Shown: one piece after another, positions 27,171-36,923 of the stretch
How positions within the stretch are numbered: position 1 is the first letter of the stretch
How the letters are laid out: each line of letters begins with the position of its first letter
From: Chromatium weissei
Lineage (GTDB): Bacteria; Pseudomonadota; Gammaproteobacteria; Chromatiales; Chromatiaceae
Direction of reading: 5' to 3'
Assembly (NCBI RefSeq): GCF_016583765.1
Contig: NZ_NRRR01000001.1
Location: forward strand, 682,001-746,000
DNA: 64,000 bases
Notes under the pieces: generated by a model
Told to the model about the DNA's origin: nothing
Databases searched by the model: none
The model's input: only the letters and a program-made list of their open reading frames with translations
Position numbers and translations under genes: made by a program

Positions 27171-28979
27171 ATGTCTGCGATTACTTGGCTTAAATCACAA
27201 CGCCCACTTGCCGGTCGTGCGCTCGCGCACACTATTTGGCTCAATACTTTCAATGGGTTACTGGCTATCGCACAGGCTTGGTGTCTCGCCATCATTCTCA
27301 ATGCGGTGATTTTTGAACATGCCGATCTTGCCGCAGTACAACGTTGGCTACTGGAATTATTGGGCTTATTGATCATTCGTGCAGTGACTCTGTGGCTGGG
27401 CGAGCGCACCGCATTTGCCGCCGCAGCCAAGGTGCGAATTGATTTGCGCAATCAGGTGTATCGGCATTTGCAAACGCTCGGCCCTGCGTATCTCGCCACT
27501 GAACGCAGCGGTGCGTTAGTGGAAACGCTCACCAAAGGTATCGACGATCTGGAAGGCTATTACGCCCGCTTTTTGCCGACGATGACCTTGACGATGATTT
27601 TGCCGCTGGCGTTATTGACCGTCGTGCTGCCGACCGATTGGCTAACTGGTGCAGTGTTGCTGATTACTGCACCGATGATTCCACTGTTTATGATTTTGAT
27701 TGGCTCCGGAGCGGAGGTGCGCAATCAACGCCAATGGAAACAGTTGGCGCGTATGAGTGCGCATTTTCTCGATGTCATTCAAGGGTTAACCACACTCAAA
27801 CTCTTCGGTGCCAGCCGCCGCGAAGTGGCAATCATTGCGACCATTTCCAATGACTATCGCATCAGCACGATGCAGGTGCTGCGCATCGCGTTTTTATCCT
27901 CAGCCGTACTCGAATTCTTCGCCACCGTCGGCATCGCCATCATCGCCGTTTTTATCGGTTTTCGTTTGTATGACATGGCGTTACCAGTGCCACCCTGGTT
28001 CAAAGTACCGGACATCGACTTTTTACACGGACTATTTATTTTGATGCTCGCGCCGGAGTTTTATGCGCCATTGCGCAATCTCGGCACGCAATATCACGCA
28101 CGCATGGCGGCAACAGCAGCAGCGGAGCAATTGATTCGTGTATTGGAAACCAATCCACCCAATGCGCCTGTTTCATCAAATCCACCCAATCCCCCTGTGC
28201 TAAAGGGGAAGTTGGAGGGAATTTCTTCACTGGCAGTGCAATTCGAGGCGGTGCATTTCAGTTATGAAGTCGGACGCGATGCGCTGCTCGGACTGAATTT
28301 GCACATTCCCGCCGGACAGCGCATCGCACTGGTCGGCACCAGCGGCGCGGGCAAAACCACAATTATCAACCTGCTATTGGGATTTTTAACGCCAACTGCC
28401 GGACGCATTTTGATTAACAATCAGAATCTTGCAGAAATTGATTTGACCGAATGGCGACGACAGCTGGCGTGGGTTCCGCAGCAGCCGCGTTTATTTCAAG
28501 GCAGCATCGGCGACAACATTCGACTCGGTGCACCAAATGCGTCATTCGCTGCCGTGTGTGAGGCAGCGCGGCAAGCGCGAATTGATTCATTTATCAACAG
28601 TTTACCTGCCGGTTATGACACACCAATTGGCGAACGCGGTGCGGGTTTATCCGGTGGACAAATTCAACGAATTGCGTTGGCGCGTGCGTTTTTGCGCGAT
28701 GCGCCGTTGGTCATTCTCGACGAACCGACCGCCAATCTTGATTTCGAAAGTGAGCGATTGGTGCAGGAAAGCATCGATGCGCTCGCGCAGGGACGAACGT
28801 TGCTGGTGATTGCGCATCGGTTGGCAACGGTGCGGCGAGCGAATCAAATTTTGGTATTAGATCAAGGGCAAATTGTCGAACAGGGCACTCATGCCACTCT
28901 CGCGGCGGCTGGCGGACGTTATGCCCGCATGATTGCTGCAGATCGCAGTCATTTAGGAAATTTAGAAAATGCCAATTGA
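27171..28979 (+). CDS. cydD: ABC exporter subunit CydD (thiol reductant exporter)
   Basis: 602 residues from the ATG at 27171. Inner-membrane ABC exporter half; with CydC it exports cysteine/glutathione for cytochrome bd assembly. Membrane domain ~10-310 (six segments, with RAVTLWLGERTAFAAAAKVR and APEFYAPLRNLGTQYHARMAA, the CydD signature), ATPase ~350-590: Walker A GTSGAGKTT, Q-loop WVPQQPRLF, signature LSGGQIQRIALARAFL, Walker B LVILDEPTANLD. The linker (~325-350, NPPNAPVSSNPPNPPVLKGK) is a coded, degraded C-run/G-run repeat. No cydC or cydAB follows; folP does, overlapping by 11 bases. Could be a homodimer or have a distant partner. Confidence 0.88.
   Translation: MSAITWLKSQRPLAGRALAHTIWLNTFNGLLAIAQAWCLAIILNAVIFEHADLAAVQRWLLELLGLLIIRAVTLWLGERTAFAAAAKVRIDLRNQVYRHLQTLGPAYLATERSGALVETLTKGIDDLEGYYARFLPTMTLTMILPLALLTVVLPTDWLTGAVLLITAPMIPLFMILIGSGAEVRNQRQWKQLARMSAHFLDVIQGLTTLKLFGASRREVAIIATISNDYRISTMQVLRIAFLSSAVLEFFATVGIAIIAVFIGFRLYDMALPVPPWFKVPDIDFLHGLFILMLAPEFYAPLRNLGTQYHARMAATAAAEQLIRVLETNPPNAPVSSNPPNPPVLKGKLEGISSLAVQFEAVHFSYEVGRDALLGLNLHIPAGQRIALVGTSGAGKTTIINLLLGFLTPTAGRILINNQNLAEIDLTEWRRQLAWVPQQPRLFQGSIGDNIRLGAPNASFAAVCEAARQARIDSFINSLPAGYDTPIGERGAGLSGGQIQRIALARAFLRDAPLVILDEPTANLDFESERLVQESIDALAQGRTLLVIAHRLATVRRANQILVLDQGQIVEQGTHATLAAAGGRYARMIAADRSHLGNLENAN
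28168..28224. repeat. Degraded palindromic repeat inside cydD
   Basis: AAATCCACCCAATCCCCCTG, TGCTAAAGGGGAAGTTGGAG, GGAATTT: the same framework as the intact repeats (AAATCCCCC, CCCCC, CTAAAGGGG, GGGATTT) with several substitutions. A partial second copy, CCAATCCACCCAATGCGCCT, precedes it at 28151-28170. It codes for the linker between the membrane and ATPase domains. Confidence 0.6.
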
Positions 28980-29838
28980 TTCATTGACTCTCGCGTCAAC
29001 GGACGCGCCAGCGCCGCGCATCATGGGAATTCTCAACTGCACTCCCGACAGCTTTTCGGATGGCGGTCGCTATTTGGCAATTGAAGCGGCACTCGCGCAG
29101 GGGCTGCTGATGTGTCAACAGGGCGCGGATGTGCTTGATATTGGTGGCGAATCAACGCGCCCCGGTGCGCAGCCCGTTGCCGCAGAAGAGCAGGAGCGGC
29201 GCGTGCTCGATGTCATTCGTCAACTGCGTCCACGCATTCCATCAAACGTGTTGATGAGCATCGACACCACTTCGGCGCAGGTTGCGGCAGCGGCGCTGCT
29301 GGCTGGCGTGAATTGGATCAACGACACCTCGGCGGGCATGGACGATTCACGCATGTTGCCGCTGGCAGCGGACTGGGCAGTGCCGATTGTGCTGATGCAC
29401 CGTCAAGGTCAACCCATTGAAATGCAAATAAATCCGCAGTACACCAATGTCGTGCAGAACGTTTGCGATCAATTGCGAGCGCGTGTCGATGCGGCGCTTG
29501 CCGCTGGCATTCGTGCCGACAATATCCTGCTCGATCCCGGCATCGGTTTCGGTAAACGCGCTGAACACAATTGGATGCTGTTAGCGGAATTATCCAAATT
29601 GGTGGCGCTGGGTTTTCCCGTCGTGCTCGGCACCAGCCGCAAACGCTTTTTAGCGCAGCAATGTGGTGATTGCGCTTCGACGGAACTGCTGCCAGCCACC
29701 TGCGCGACAACCGCAATTGGCGTGCTGGCCGGAGTGCAGGTGTTTCGAGTGCACGATGTCATCGGCAATCGCCAAGCAGCGAATGTCGCTTGGGCAGTCA
29801 GTCATTCCAATCGAATCACGCACAGTCAATCCAAATAA
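28969..29838 (+). CDS. folP: Dihydropteroate synthase
   Basis: 289 residues; condenses p-aminobenzoate with 6-hydroxymethyl-dihydropterin pyrophosphate in folate synthesis. Motifs: IMGILNCTPDSFSDGGRYL at residues 18-36 (pyrophosphate-binding), GADVLDIGGESTRPGAQPV at ~53-71, SIDTTSAQVAAAALLAGVNWINDTSAG at ~99-125, and LLDPGIGFGKRAEHN at ~185-199. It overlaps the end of cydD by 11 bases with AGGAAA inside cydD as ribosome-binding site. The usual neighbours (ftsH, glmM) are absent, so this copy sits in an atypical place. Confidence 0.93.
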   Translation: MPIDSLTLASTDAPAPRIMGILNCTPDSFSDGGRYLAIEAALAQGLLMCQQGADVLDIGGESTRPGAQPVAAEEQERRVLDVIRQLRPRIPSNVLMSIDTTSAQVAAAALLAGVNWINDTSAGMDDSRMLPLAADWAVPIVLMHRQGQPIEMQINPQYTNVVQNVCDQLRARVDAALAAGIRADNILLDPGIGFGKRAEHNWMLLAELSKLVALGFPVVLGTSRKRFLAQQCGDCASTELLPATCATTAIGVLAGVQVFRVHDVIGNRQAANVAWAVSHSNRITHSQSK

Positions 29839-29984
29839 ATCGTTTTTTATCGTTTATTTACAGCGCGCTGAACAATTTTCATTCGATTAACTGCCGCACG
29901 ACCTTCGCTCAATAAAATTTGTGCACTTGCAACATAAACCAATTCCTTCAATCAGGTTTCGGGATATAGTTGTCAAGTTTGCAC

Positions 29985-30025
29985 TGATCCCGCCGGGCTG
30001 CTTCGTGGTGACGGGATCATTCTTT
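29985..30025 (+). other. Inverted repeat in the nifJ leader
   Basis: TGATCCCG (29985-29992) pairs with CGGGATCA (30012-30019), loop CCGGGCTGCTTCGTGGTGA, followed by TTCTTTCC. It lies 30 bases upstream of nifJ and may be a terminator for folP or a leader structure. The rest of the 210-base gap (29839-30048) shows no gene. Confidence 0.45.
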
Positions 30026-30048
30026 CCATTGATTGCGGAATAAGACCG

Positions 30049-33000
30049 ATGTCGCAGAAAAGTATGGTTACGCTCGACGGCAATGAAGCCACCGCCTACG
30101 TTGCGCATTTGACTAGCGAAGTCATTGCTATTTATCCCATTACGCCGTCCTCGAACATGGGCGAATGGTCAGATGAATGGTCAGCGCAGGGTGTGAAAAA
30201 TCTCTGGGGTACAGTGCCTGATGTGGTTGAAATGCAAAGTGAAGCTGGCGCAGTTGGCGCACTTCACGGCGCACTTCAAGCCGGTTCACTGTCCACCACC
30301 TTCACCGCCTCGCAAGGGCTGCTGTTGATGATTCCCAACATGTACAAAATCGCTGGCGAACTCTCGCCGACGGTGTTTCATGTGTCAGCGCGGGCACTGG
30401 CCGCGCAGGGTTTATCGATTTTTGGCGATCATTCCGATGTCATGGCATGTCGCTCCACCGGTTACGCAATGCTGTGCTCGGCTTCGGTGCAAGAAGCGAT
30501 GGATTTCGCGTTGATCGCGCAAGTCTCCACGCTAGAAAGCCGCATTCCATTTCTGCATTTCTTCGACGGTTTCCGCACTTCGCATGAAGTCGCCAAGATC
30601 GAACGGCTGCCGGTCGAAATCATTCGCACCATGATCGACGACGATTTAGTCAAAGCCTGCCGTGATCGCGCACTCAATCCAGATCGTCCGATTCTGCGCG
30701 GCACCTCGCAAAATCCCGACGTGTATTTCCAAGGTCGTGAAACGGTTAATAATTTTTATGCCGCTGCGCCCGACATCGTGCAGAACGCGATGAATCGGTT
30801 TGCGGAATTGACCGGACGGCAATACGGACTGTTCGAGTACGAAGGCGCAGCAGATGCCGAGCGCGTCATTCTGCTGATGGGTTCGGGTATCGGCGCGGTG
30901 CAGGAGACGGTTGAACATCTGGTCGCTCGCGGCGAAAAAGTCGGGCTGATTAAAGCGCGGCTGTTCCGTCCGTTTGCACCAGAGCATTTGCTCGCGGCGC
31001 TACCCGCCAGCGTGACCCGTTTGGCGGTATTGGATCGCACCAAGGAGCCCGGCGCAGATGGCGAGCCGCTGTACAAAGACGTGCTGACTGCGCTGGCGCA
31101 GGCACATGCAACCGGTCAACTGGCAGCCATGCCTCGCGTGGTCGGCGGACGTTACGGCATGGGCTCCAAAGAATTCACGCCAGCAATGGTCAAGGGCGTA
31201 TTTGACGAGCTGGCGCTGGCGCAACCGCGCACTCAGTTCACCGTCGGCATCATCGACGACCTGACCCAGCTCAGTTTGGCGTGGGACGCGCATTTCAAAG
31301 CGGATGCGACCATCGGCGTCACTGCTTGCGTGTTTTATGGTCTCGGTTCTGACGGCACGGTATCGGCCAATAAAAACTCGATCAAAATCATCGCTGAAGA
31401 AACCGACAACTATGGTCAGGGTTATTTCGAGTACGACTCGAAAAAAGCGGGCGCGATGACCATCAGCCATTTGCGCTTTGGGCCGCGTCCGATTCGCAGC
31501 ACCTATTTGGTCGGCAACGATGAAGCCAGCTTTGTCGCCTGTCATCAGCCGACCTTTATTACCCGCTACGACATGCTGGATAAAGCCAAAGAAGGCGCAG
31601 TATTTCTGCTGAATTCGGCAACTCCGGCGACGCAGATTTGGAATGAATTGCCGCGCAAGATGCAGCAGACGTTGATCGAAAAAGCGATTCAGTTTTATGT
31701 GATCGACGCTTACGGCATTGCGGCAGCGACCGGCATGGGTCGGCGCATCAACACGATCATGCAGACCTGCTTCTTTGCGATTTCCGGCGTGCTACCGAAA
31801 GATGAAGCGATTGAAAAGATTAAATATGCCGTGAAAAAAACCTACGGCAAAAAAGGTCAGGCGCTGTTGGATCGCAACTATCAGGCGATTGACGCGACGC
31901 TGGCTGGGCTGCATCAGGTCACGATTCCGGGGACGGTCACCAGCAGCTTTGATCGCGGTTTGATCGTGCCAGCGGATGCGCCAGCGTTTGTGCAAAACGT
32001 GACCGCCACACTGCTCGGCGGACGCGGTGACAGTTTGCCGGTCAGTTTGATGCCCGCCGACGGCACCTGGCCGACCGGAACCACCAAATTTGAAAAGCGC
32101 AATTTGGCGCTGGCGCTGCCGCTGTGGGATGAAACGCTGTGCTCCCAGTGCGGCAAATGTCCGCTCGTGTGTCCTCACGCCGCGATTCGCGCCAAGGTGT
32201 ATCCGACGGCGGCGCTGGAAAATGCGCCAGCCGGTTTCCGTCACGCGCCGATCAAGGGCAAGGATTTTCCTGAGGGTTATCAAGTCAGTTATCAAATCGC
32301 ACCGGACGATTGCACCGGCTGCGGACTGTGCGTTGATGTGTGTCCGATTCGTGATCGCGCCGATCCCACGCGCAAAGCGTTAAACATGGTCGATGCGCCG
32401 CTGATTCACGCGACCGAGCAAACCAGTTGGGAATTCTTCCTAACGCTGCCGGAATACGACCGCACCCAGTTGGATGCCAGCAAAATCAAGCACGCAATGA
32501 TGATGCAGCCGCTGTTTGAATTCTCCGGCGCGTGCGTCGGTTGCGGTGAAACGCCGTATGTCAAATTGGCGACTCAGCTGTTTGGCGACCGGATGTTGAT
32601 TGCCAACGCCACCGGCTGCTCGTCGATTTACGGTGGCAATTTGCCGACCACACCGTACACCACCAATCCCGATGGACGCGGGCCGAGCTGGTGTAACTCG
32701 TTGTTTGAAGACAACGCCGAATTCGGTTTGGGAATGCGGCTGGCGGTGGACAAGCAGACGGCGCAAGCGCGGGAACTGGTCGCGGAATTGGCGAGCGAGC
32801 TCGGCGACACGCTGGTCAATGGTCTGCTCAACGCCGATCAATCCAGTGAAACCGGCATTTACGAGCAGCGCCAGCGCGTTACCGCATTGAAAGAAAAGCT
32901 GAAAACGCTGACTTCACCGCGTGCACGCCTGTTAGAAACGCTGTGTGGTCAATTGGTGAAACGCAGCGTGTGGATTATCGGCGGCGACGGTTGGGCGTAT

Positions 33001-33633
33001 GACATCGGCTACGGCGGTGTTGATCACGTTTTGGCCAGCGGACGCAACGTCAACCTGTTGATTTTAGACACGGAAGTGTATTCCAACACCGGTGGACAAA
33101 ATTCCAAATCGACTCCGCTCGGTGCGGTGGCCAAGTTTGCGGCGGGCGGCAAGGCGACGTTCAAAAAGGATTTGGCAATGATGGCAATGGCTTACGAGCA
33201 TTGCTACGTCGCGCAGGTGGCTTTTGGTGCGAAGGATATGCAGACGGTGCGCGCCTTTCTCGAAGCGGAATCCTATGACGGCCCGTCGGTGATTATTGCG
33301 TACTCGCCGTGTATTGCGCATGGTGTTGATTTATCAAACAATCTGCGTCAGCAGGATATGGCGGTGAACTCCGGTCACTGGTCGTTATTCCGTTATGATC
33401 CGCGTCGTGCTGCGCAGGGTGAAAATCCGTTAACCATTGATTCTAAAGCGCCCAACATGCCGTATCGAGATTTTATCGCGTCGGAAACGCGTTTCAGTTT
33501 ATTGACGCGCACCCAACCGGAAATTGCCGAGCAGTATCTGCAATTGGCACAACAGCACGTCAAAACGCGGTTTGATCTGTACGAGCAGTTAGCGCATCTG
33601 GCAACGCAGAAGGCTGCCGGTAAAGCCGAATAG
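30049..33633 (+). CDS. nifJ: Pyruvate:ferredoxin (flavodoxin) oxidoreductase
   Basis: 1194 residues, the single-chain five-domain enzyme that interconverts pyruvate + CoA with acetyl-CoA + CO2, passing electrons to ferredoxin or flavodoxin. N-terminal domain starts TLDGNEATAYVAHLTSEVIAIYPITPSSNMGEW with pyruvate-contacting TPSS. CoA/transketolase-C-like domain ~260-410. The 8Fe ferredoxin domain has CSQCGKCPLVCPHAA (~698-712) and CTGCGLCVDVCPI (~755-767). The proximal cluster Cys lie in SGACVGCGETPYVKL, ATGCSSIYGGN and a C-terminal Cys in YSPCIAHGVDLS; TPP/Mg site GGDGWAYDIGYGG (~977-989) and DTEVYSNTGGQNSKSTP. An oxygen-sensitive enzyme of anaerobic or micro-aerobic metabolism. Confidence 0.96.
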   Translation: MSQKSMVTLDGNEATAYVAHLTSEVIAIYPITPSSNMGEWSDEWSAQGVKNLWGTVPDVVEMQSEAGAVGALHGALQAGSLSTTFTASQGLLLMIPNMYKIAGELSPTVFHVSARALAAQGLSIFGDHSDVMACRSTGYAMLCSASVQEAMDFALIAQVSTLESRIPFLHFFDGFRTSHEVAKIERLPVEIIRTMIDDDLVKACRDRALNPDRPILRGTSQNPDVYFQGRETVNNFYAAAPDIVQNAMNRFAELTGRQYGLFEYEGAADAERVILLMGSGIGAVQETVEHLVARGEKVGLIKARLFRPFAPEHLLAALPASVTRLAVLDRTKEPGADGEPLYKDVLTALAQAHATGQLAAMPRVVGGRYGMGSKEFTPAMVKGVFDELALAQPRTQFTVGIIDDLTQLSLAWDAHFKADATIGVTACVFYGLGSDGTVSANKNSIKIIAEETDNYGQGYFEYDSKKAGAMTISHLRFGPRPIRSTYLVGNDEASFVACHQPTFITRYDMLDKAKEGAVFLLNSATPATQIWNELPRKMQQTLIEKAIQFYVIDAYGIAAATGMGRRINTIMQTCFFAISGVLPKDEAIEKIKYAVKKTYGKKGQALLDRNYQAIDATLAGLHQVTIPGTVTSSFDRGLIVPADAPAFVQNVTATLLGGRGDSLPVSLMPADGTWPTGTTKFEKRNLALALPLWDETLCSQCGKCPLVCPHAAIRAKVYPTAALENAPAGFRHAPIKGKDFPEGYQVSYQIAPDDCTGCGLCVDVCPIRDRADPTRKALNMVDAPLIHATEQTSWEFFLTLPEYDRTQLDASKIKHAMMMQPLFEFSGACVGCGETPYVKLATQLFGDRMLIANATGCSSIYGGNLPTTPYTTNPDGRGPSWCNSLFEDNAEFGLGMRLAVDKQTAQARELVAELASELGDTLVNGLLNADQSSETGIYEQRQRVTALKEKLKTLTSPRARLLETLCGQLVKRSVWIIGGDGWAYDIGYGGVDHVLASGRNVNLLILDTEVYSNTGGQNSKSTPLGAVAKFAAGGKATFKKDLAMMAMAYEHCYVAQVAFGAKDMQTVRAFLEAESYDGPSVIIAYSPCIAHGVDLSNNLRQQDMAVNSGHWSLFRYDPRRAAQGENPLTIDSKAPNMPYRDFIASETRFSLLTRTQPEIAEQYLQLAQQHVKTRFDLYEQLAHLATQKAAGKAE

Positions 33634-33639
33634 GAATTT

Positions 33640-33677
33640 TCCCAACCCCCCGATTTTCAAAGGGGGGCTTTTCGGGA
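33640..33677 (+). repeat. Palindromic repeat acting as nifJ terminator
   Basis: CCCCCC (33646-33651), GATTTTCAAA, GGGGGG (33662-33667), then CTTTTC; flanked by TTTTCCCAA. It starts 7 bases after the nifJ stop. Same family as the repeat after rpsO. Confidence 0.7.
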
Positions 33678-33712
33678 ATGTGCAAACTCACTGAGAATTG
33701 ACGGAAAACAAG

Positions 33713-34729
33713 ATGAATCTCACCACGAACTATCTCGGACTGACGCTTAAAAATCCGCTCGTGCCCTCCGCTTCGCCGCTATCGAAAAGTCTCAGCATCG
33801 CCCATGAATTGGAAGATTGTGGCGCGAGTGCGCTCATCATGTGGTCGCTGTTCGAAGAAGCCGTCACGGCAGAAACCGAATCGCTGGCGCGTTTTTTACA
33901 GAATCAAGACCCCGGTTTTGCAGAAGCCAGCAGCGGTTTTTTACCGCAACAGCCAGAATTCGCTGGGGCGCTCGATCAATATCTTGAGCACATTCGCAAG
34001 CTCAAAGAAACCTTAGGAATTCCCGTTATTGCCAGTCTCAACGGCGTGACTTCCAGTGGCTGGGTGCGTCATGCTCGCGCCATTGAACAGGCCGGCGCTG
34101 ATGCACTGGAATTGAATGTGTATTACATCGCGGGCGACATTCGACAAAGTGGCGTTGAAGTTGAAGAACGCTATCTCAGTCTGCTGCGTGATTTGCGCAG
34201 TCAAATTCAGATTCCGATCAATTTGAAACTGTCACCAGCATTCAGTTCGCTCGGTCATTTAGTCACACAAGCAGCAGCAGCTGGCGCAAATGGTGTCGCA
34301 TTATTTAATCGCTTTTATCAACCCGACATCGACATTCAAGGTCTGCGACTGCAATCAACTTTGCGTCCATCTACTTCAGCAGAAACGTTATTAGCAATGC
34401 GTTGGATTGCCATTTTATATGGACGTATTCAAGGCTTATCGCTCGGTGCAACTGGCGGTGTTCATACCGCTGAAGACGCAATTAAATTGCTATTAACTGG
34501 CGCAGATGTGGTGCATTTATGCAGCGTTCTATTACAGCACGGCCCGTCGCAATTGGCATTGATTCTCGGCGGCATTCAAGAATGGATGAACGAACAGGGC
34601 TTTGAGTCAATTGACGATTTTCGTGGACGCGTCAGCGCGTTGGCAATTCCTAATCCAGCAGAATTTGAACGCGCAAATTACGTCAATATTCTTGACAGCT
34701 ATAGCTCCGCACCCGGCGTTAGAATTTAA
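33713..34729 (+). CDS. Dihydroorotate dehydrogenase-like protein
   Basis: 338 residues from the ATG at 33713 (MNLTTNYLGLTLKNPLVPSA). Flavoprotein TIM barrel of the DHOD type: LTLKNPLVPSASPLSKS at the N-terminus, PVIASLNGVTSSGWVRHARAIEQAGADALELNVYYI (~104-140, FMN-binding Asn/Leu-Asn-Val), PINLKLSPAFSSLGHLVTQAAAAGANGVALFNRF (Lys for FMN), GATGGVHTAEDAIKLLLTGADVVHLCSVLL (phosphate loop). The catalytic Cys/Ser region of true PyrD differs, and members of this group commonly sit beside nifJ, so it probably serves an accessory redox function rather than pyrimidine synthesis. It is 79 bases after nifJ with a repeat-derived hairpin between. Confidence 0.82.
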   Translation: MNLTTNYLGLTLKNPLVPSASPLSKSLSIAHELEDCGASALIMWSLFEEAVTAETESLARFLQNQDPGFAEASSGFLPQQPEFAGALDQYLEHIRKLKETLGIPVIASLNGVTSSGWVRHARAIEQAGADALELNVYYIAGDIRQSGVEVEERYLSLLRDLRSQIQIPINLKLSPAFSSLGHLVTQAAAAGANGVALFNRFYQPDIDIQGLRLQSTLRPSTSAETLLAMRWIAILYGRIQGLSLGATGGVHTAEDAIKLLLTGADVVHLCSVLLQHGPSQLALILGGIQEWMNEQGFESIDDFRGRVSALAIPNPAEFERANYVNILDSYSSAPGVRI

Positions 34730-34741
34730 TGCTATATCACA

Positions 34742-34763
34742 CAACGCAATTCGCATTGCGTTG
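34742..34763 (+). other. Inverted repeat after the DHOD-like gene
   Basis: CAACGCAAT (34742-34750), loop TCGC, ATTGCGTTG (34755-34763). It has no T-run and lies just before the stronger terminator at 34799. Confidence 0.45.
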
Positions 34764-34798
34764 AACGAATCGGTCGTTTCAATACGATCACCGACCAA

Positions 34799-34823
34799 CC
34801 CCGCCTCTTTCGGCGGGGTTTTT
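34799..34823 (+). terminator. Intrinsic terminator before the DUF485-actP pair
   Basis: CCCCGCC (34799-34805), loop TCTTTC, GGCGGGG (34812-34818), then five T. Confidence 0.8.
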
Positions 34824-34846
34824 GTAAACATCGTTTAGGAGTTTTT

Positions 34847-35155
34847 ATGCACCAAGATTTGGTCGAAACCGTGAAAGCGCATCCGCGTTATCAAGAATTG
34901 ATTTGCAGTCGCAAATGCTTTGCATGGAATTTAACCGTATTGATGCTAGTCATGTATTACGGTTTTATTTTAATCATTGCCTTTGCACCCAAATTACTCG
35001 GCACACCATTGAGTGCTGGCGCAGTGACAACCATTGGCATTCCAGTCGGCATTGTAATTATCGTTGCCGCATTTATTTTAACCGGCATTTATGTTTCAAA
35101 AGCCAATGGTAAATTTGATGCGTTGACTAAAACCATTCGCGAGGATTTGCAATGA
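34847..35155 (+). CDS. yjcH: DUF485 membrane protein (YjcH type)
   Basis: 102 residues. Two transmembrane helices (about 27-50, [21 protein letters not shown], and 62-86, [21 protein letters not shown]) with the DUF485 N-terminal motif [33 protein letters not shown]. The family pairs with acetate/solute:sodium symporters and overlaps the actP start here by 4 bases (ATGA), as in the E. coli yjcH-actP pair. A TAGGAG (34835-34840) stands 6 bases before the ATG. Confidence 0.9.
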   Translation: MHQDLVETVKAHPRYQELICSRKCFAWNLTVLMLVMYYGFILIIAFAPKLLGTPLSAGAVTTIGIPVGIVIIVAAFILTGIYVSKANGKFDALTKTIREDLQ

Positions 35156-36873
35156 AACGCTATGCAACTTGGGGCGTATTATTTGCGCTATTAACGCCAT
35201 TTATGTTGGCAGCAGCTCCAGCATTATCTGGCGCAGTAGAACAACAAGCATTAAATCTTACTGCAATTTACATGTTTGTCGCGTTCGTTCTCGGTACGCT
35301 CGGTATTACATATTGGGCAGCAAAACGCACCCGCACCGCGAGCGATTTCTATACTGCGGGCGGCGGCATTACTGGCTTTCAAAACGGCTTGGCAATTGCC
35401 GGTGATTACATGTCGGCCGCATCATTTCTCGGTATTTCTGGGCTAGTATTTGCGTCCGGTTATGACGGTTTGATTTATTCAATCGGCTTTCTCGTCGGCT
35501 GGCCAATTATCATGTTTTTAATTGCCGAGCAGATTCGTAATCTGGGTAAATTCACCTTTGCGGATGTGAGTTCTTATCGTTTTGGACAAACACAAATTCG
35601 CACAATGGCAGCGATTTCTTCATTAGTCGTGGTGTCATTTTATTTGATTGCGCAAATGGTCGGCGCAGGCAAATTGATTCAATTGTTGTTTGGTTTAGAC
35701 TATTGGATCGCAGTGGTTATCGTCGGTATTTTGATGATGATTTACGTCATCTTTGGCGGCATGACTGCAACGACTTGGGTGCAAATTATTAAAGCAGTGT
35801 TATTGCTGTGTGGCGCAACCTTTATGGCAGGTTCTGCATTATATTATTTCGGATTTTCACCTGAAGAAATGTTCCGGCAAGCCGTTGAAGTGCATCCAAA
35901 AGCGAATGCAATTATGTCGCCCGGCTCTCTGGTGAAAGACCCAATTAATGCGATTTCATTAGGTCTAGCATTGATGTTTGGTACTGCTGGTTTGCCACAC
36001 ATTTTAATGCGCTTTTTCACCGTACCAGATGCGAAAGAAGCACGGAAATCAGTCTTTTATGCGACGGGTTTCATTGGCTATTTCTACATTCTGACCTTCA
36101 TTATTGGTTTTGCGGCCATTGTGTTATTAGCGCAGCATCCTGAATTCTTTAAACCAACGGCATTGGCAGCAGATGGCTCGGTATTAAAAGATCAATTGGT
36201 GAGTGGTATTAACGGTGGTACGAATATGGTGGCCATTCGATTAGCAGAAGCAGTCGGCGGTAATCTATTCCTTGGTTTCATTTCAGCCGTTGCATTTGCG
36301 ACGATTTTAGCGGTGGTTTCTGGTTTAACTTTAGCGGGTGCATCGGCCATTTCGCATGATCTATACGCTAATGTTATTGCGCGTGGTCGTAGTAATGAAA
36401 CGACGGAAATTCGTGTCTCTAAATATGCAACTTTTGGTTTAGGTTTAGTCGCCATTGGTTTGGGTATTGTGTTTGAAAAACAGAACGTTGCATTTATGGT
36501 GGGCTTGGCATTTGCAATTGCGGCAAGTGCGAATTTCCCCGTGTTAATTGCATCGATTTTCTGGAGTAAGATGACCACTCGCGGCGCGTTAATTGGCGGT
36601 TTTGCTGGATTAATTAGTGCATTTGTATTGACTGTGCTTTCTAAAGCAGTGTGGGGCGATGTGTTTGGTCATGTCGACGTGGATGGCAAGCCTGTTGGGC
36701 TAATTTTCCTCGATAATCCGGCAATTGTTTCGATTCCAATATCATTCGTATGTATTTGGATTTTCTCGCGTTTCGATTATTCCGAACGCGGCAAAATCGA
36801 CCGTGCAGCGTATGACGCGCAGCGGGTACGGTGTGAAACGGGTATTGGCGCTGAAGGTGCATCGGGTCATTGA
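35152..36873 (+). CDS. actP: Cation/acetate symporter ActP
   Basis: 573 residues, sodium:solute symporter family, about 13-14 membrane segments. An N-terminal signal-like segment ([15 protein letters not shown]) is followed by [64 protein letters not shown], the conserved SSF core; [17 protein letters not shown] holds sodium-site residues. [25 protein letters not shown] is the ActP signature. It imports acetate and related short acids with cations. No acs gene is adjacent in this window. Its co-location with NifJ suggests acetate/pyruvate traffic, an inference. Confidence 0.93.
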   Translation: MKRYATWGVLFALLTPFMLAAAPALSGAVEQQALNLTAIYMFVAFVLGTLGITYWAAKRTRTASDFYTAGGGITGFQNGLAIAGDYMSAASFLGISGLVFASGYDGLIYSIGFLVGWPIIMFLIAEQIRNLGKFTFADVSSYRFGQTQIRTMAAISSLVVVSFYLIAQMVGAGKLIQLLFGLDYWIAVVIVGILMMIYVIFGGMTATTWVQIIKAVLLLCGATFMAGSALYYFGFSPEEMFRQAVEVHPKANAIMSPGSLVKDPINAISLGLALMFGTAGLPHILMRFFTVPDAKEARKSVFYATGFIGYFYILTFIIGFAAIVLLAQHPEFFKPTALAADGSVLKDQLVSGINGGTNMVAIRLAEAVGGNLFLGFISAVAFATILAVVSGLTLAGASAISHDLYANVIARGRSNETTEIRVSKYATFGLGLVAIGLGIVFEKQNVAFMVGLAFAIAASANFPVLIASIFWSKMTTRGALIGGFAGLISAFVLTVLSKAVWGDVFGHVDVDGKPVGLIFLDNPAIVSIPISFVCIWIFSRFDYSERGKIDRAAYDAQRVRCETGIGAEGASGH

Positions 36874-36884
36874 TCGCAACCCAG

Positions 36885-36911
36885 CAATTCTCTATTTTTT
36901 ACAGAGAATTG
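36885..36911 (+). other. First hairpin after actP
   Basis: CAATTCTCT (36885-36893) pairs with AGAGAATTG (36903-36911) around ATTTTTTAC. It precedes the main terminator. Confidence 0.5.
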
Positions 36912-36923
36912 AAGTGTAAAAAT

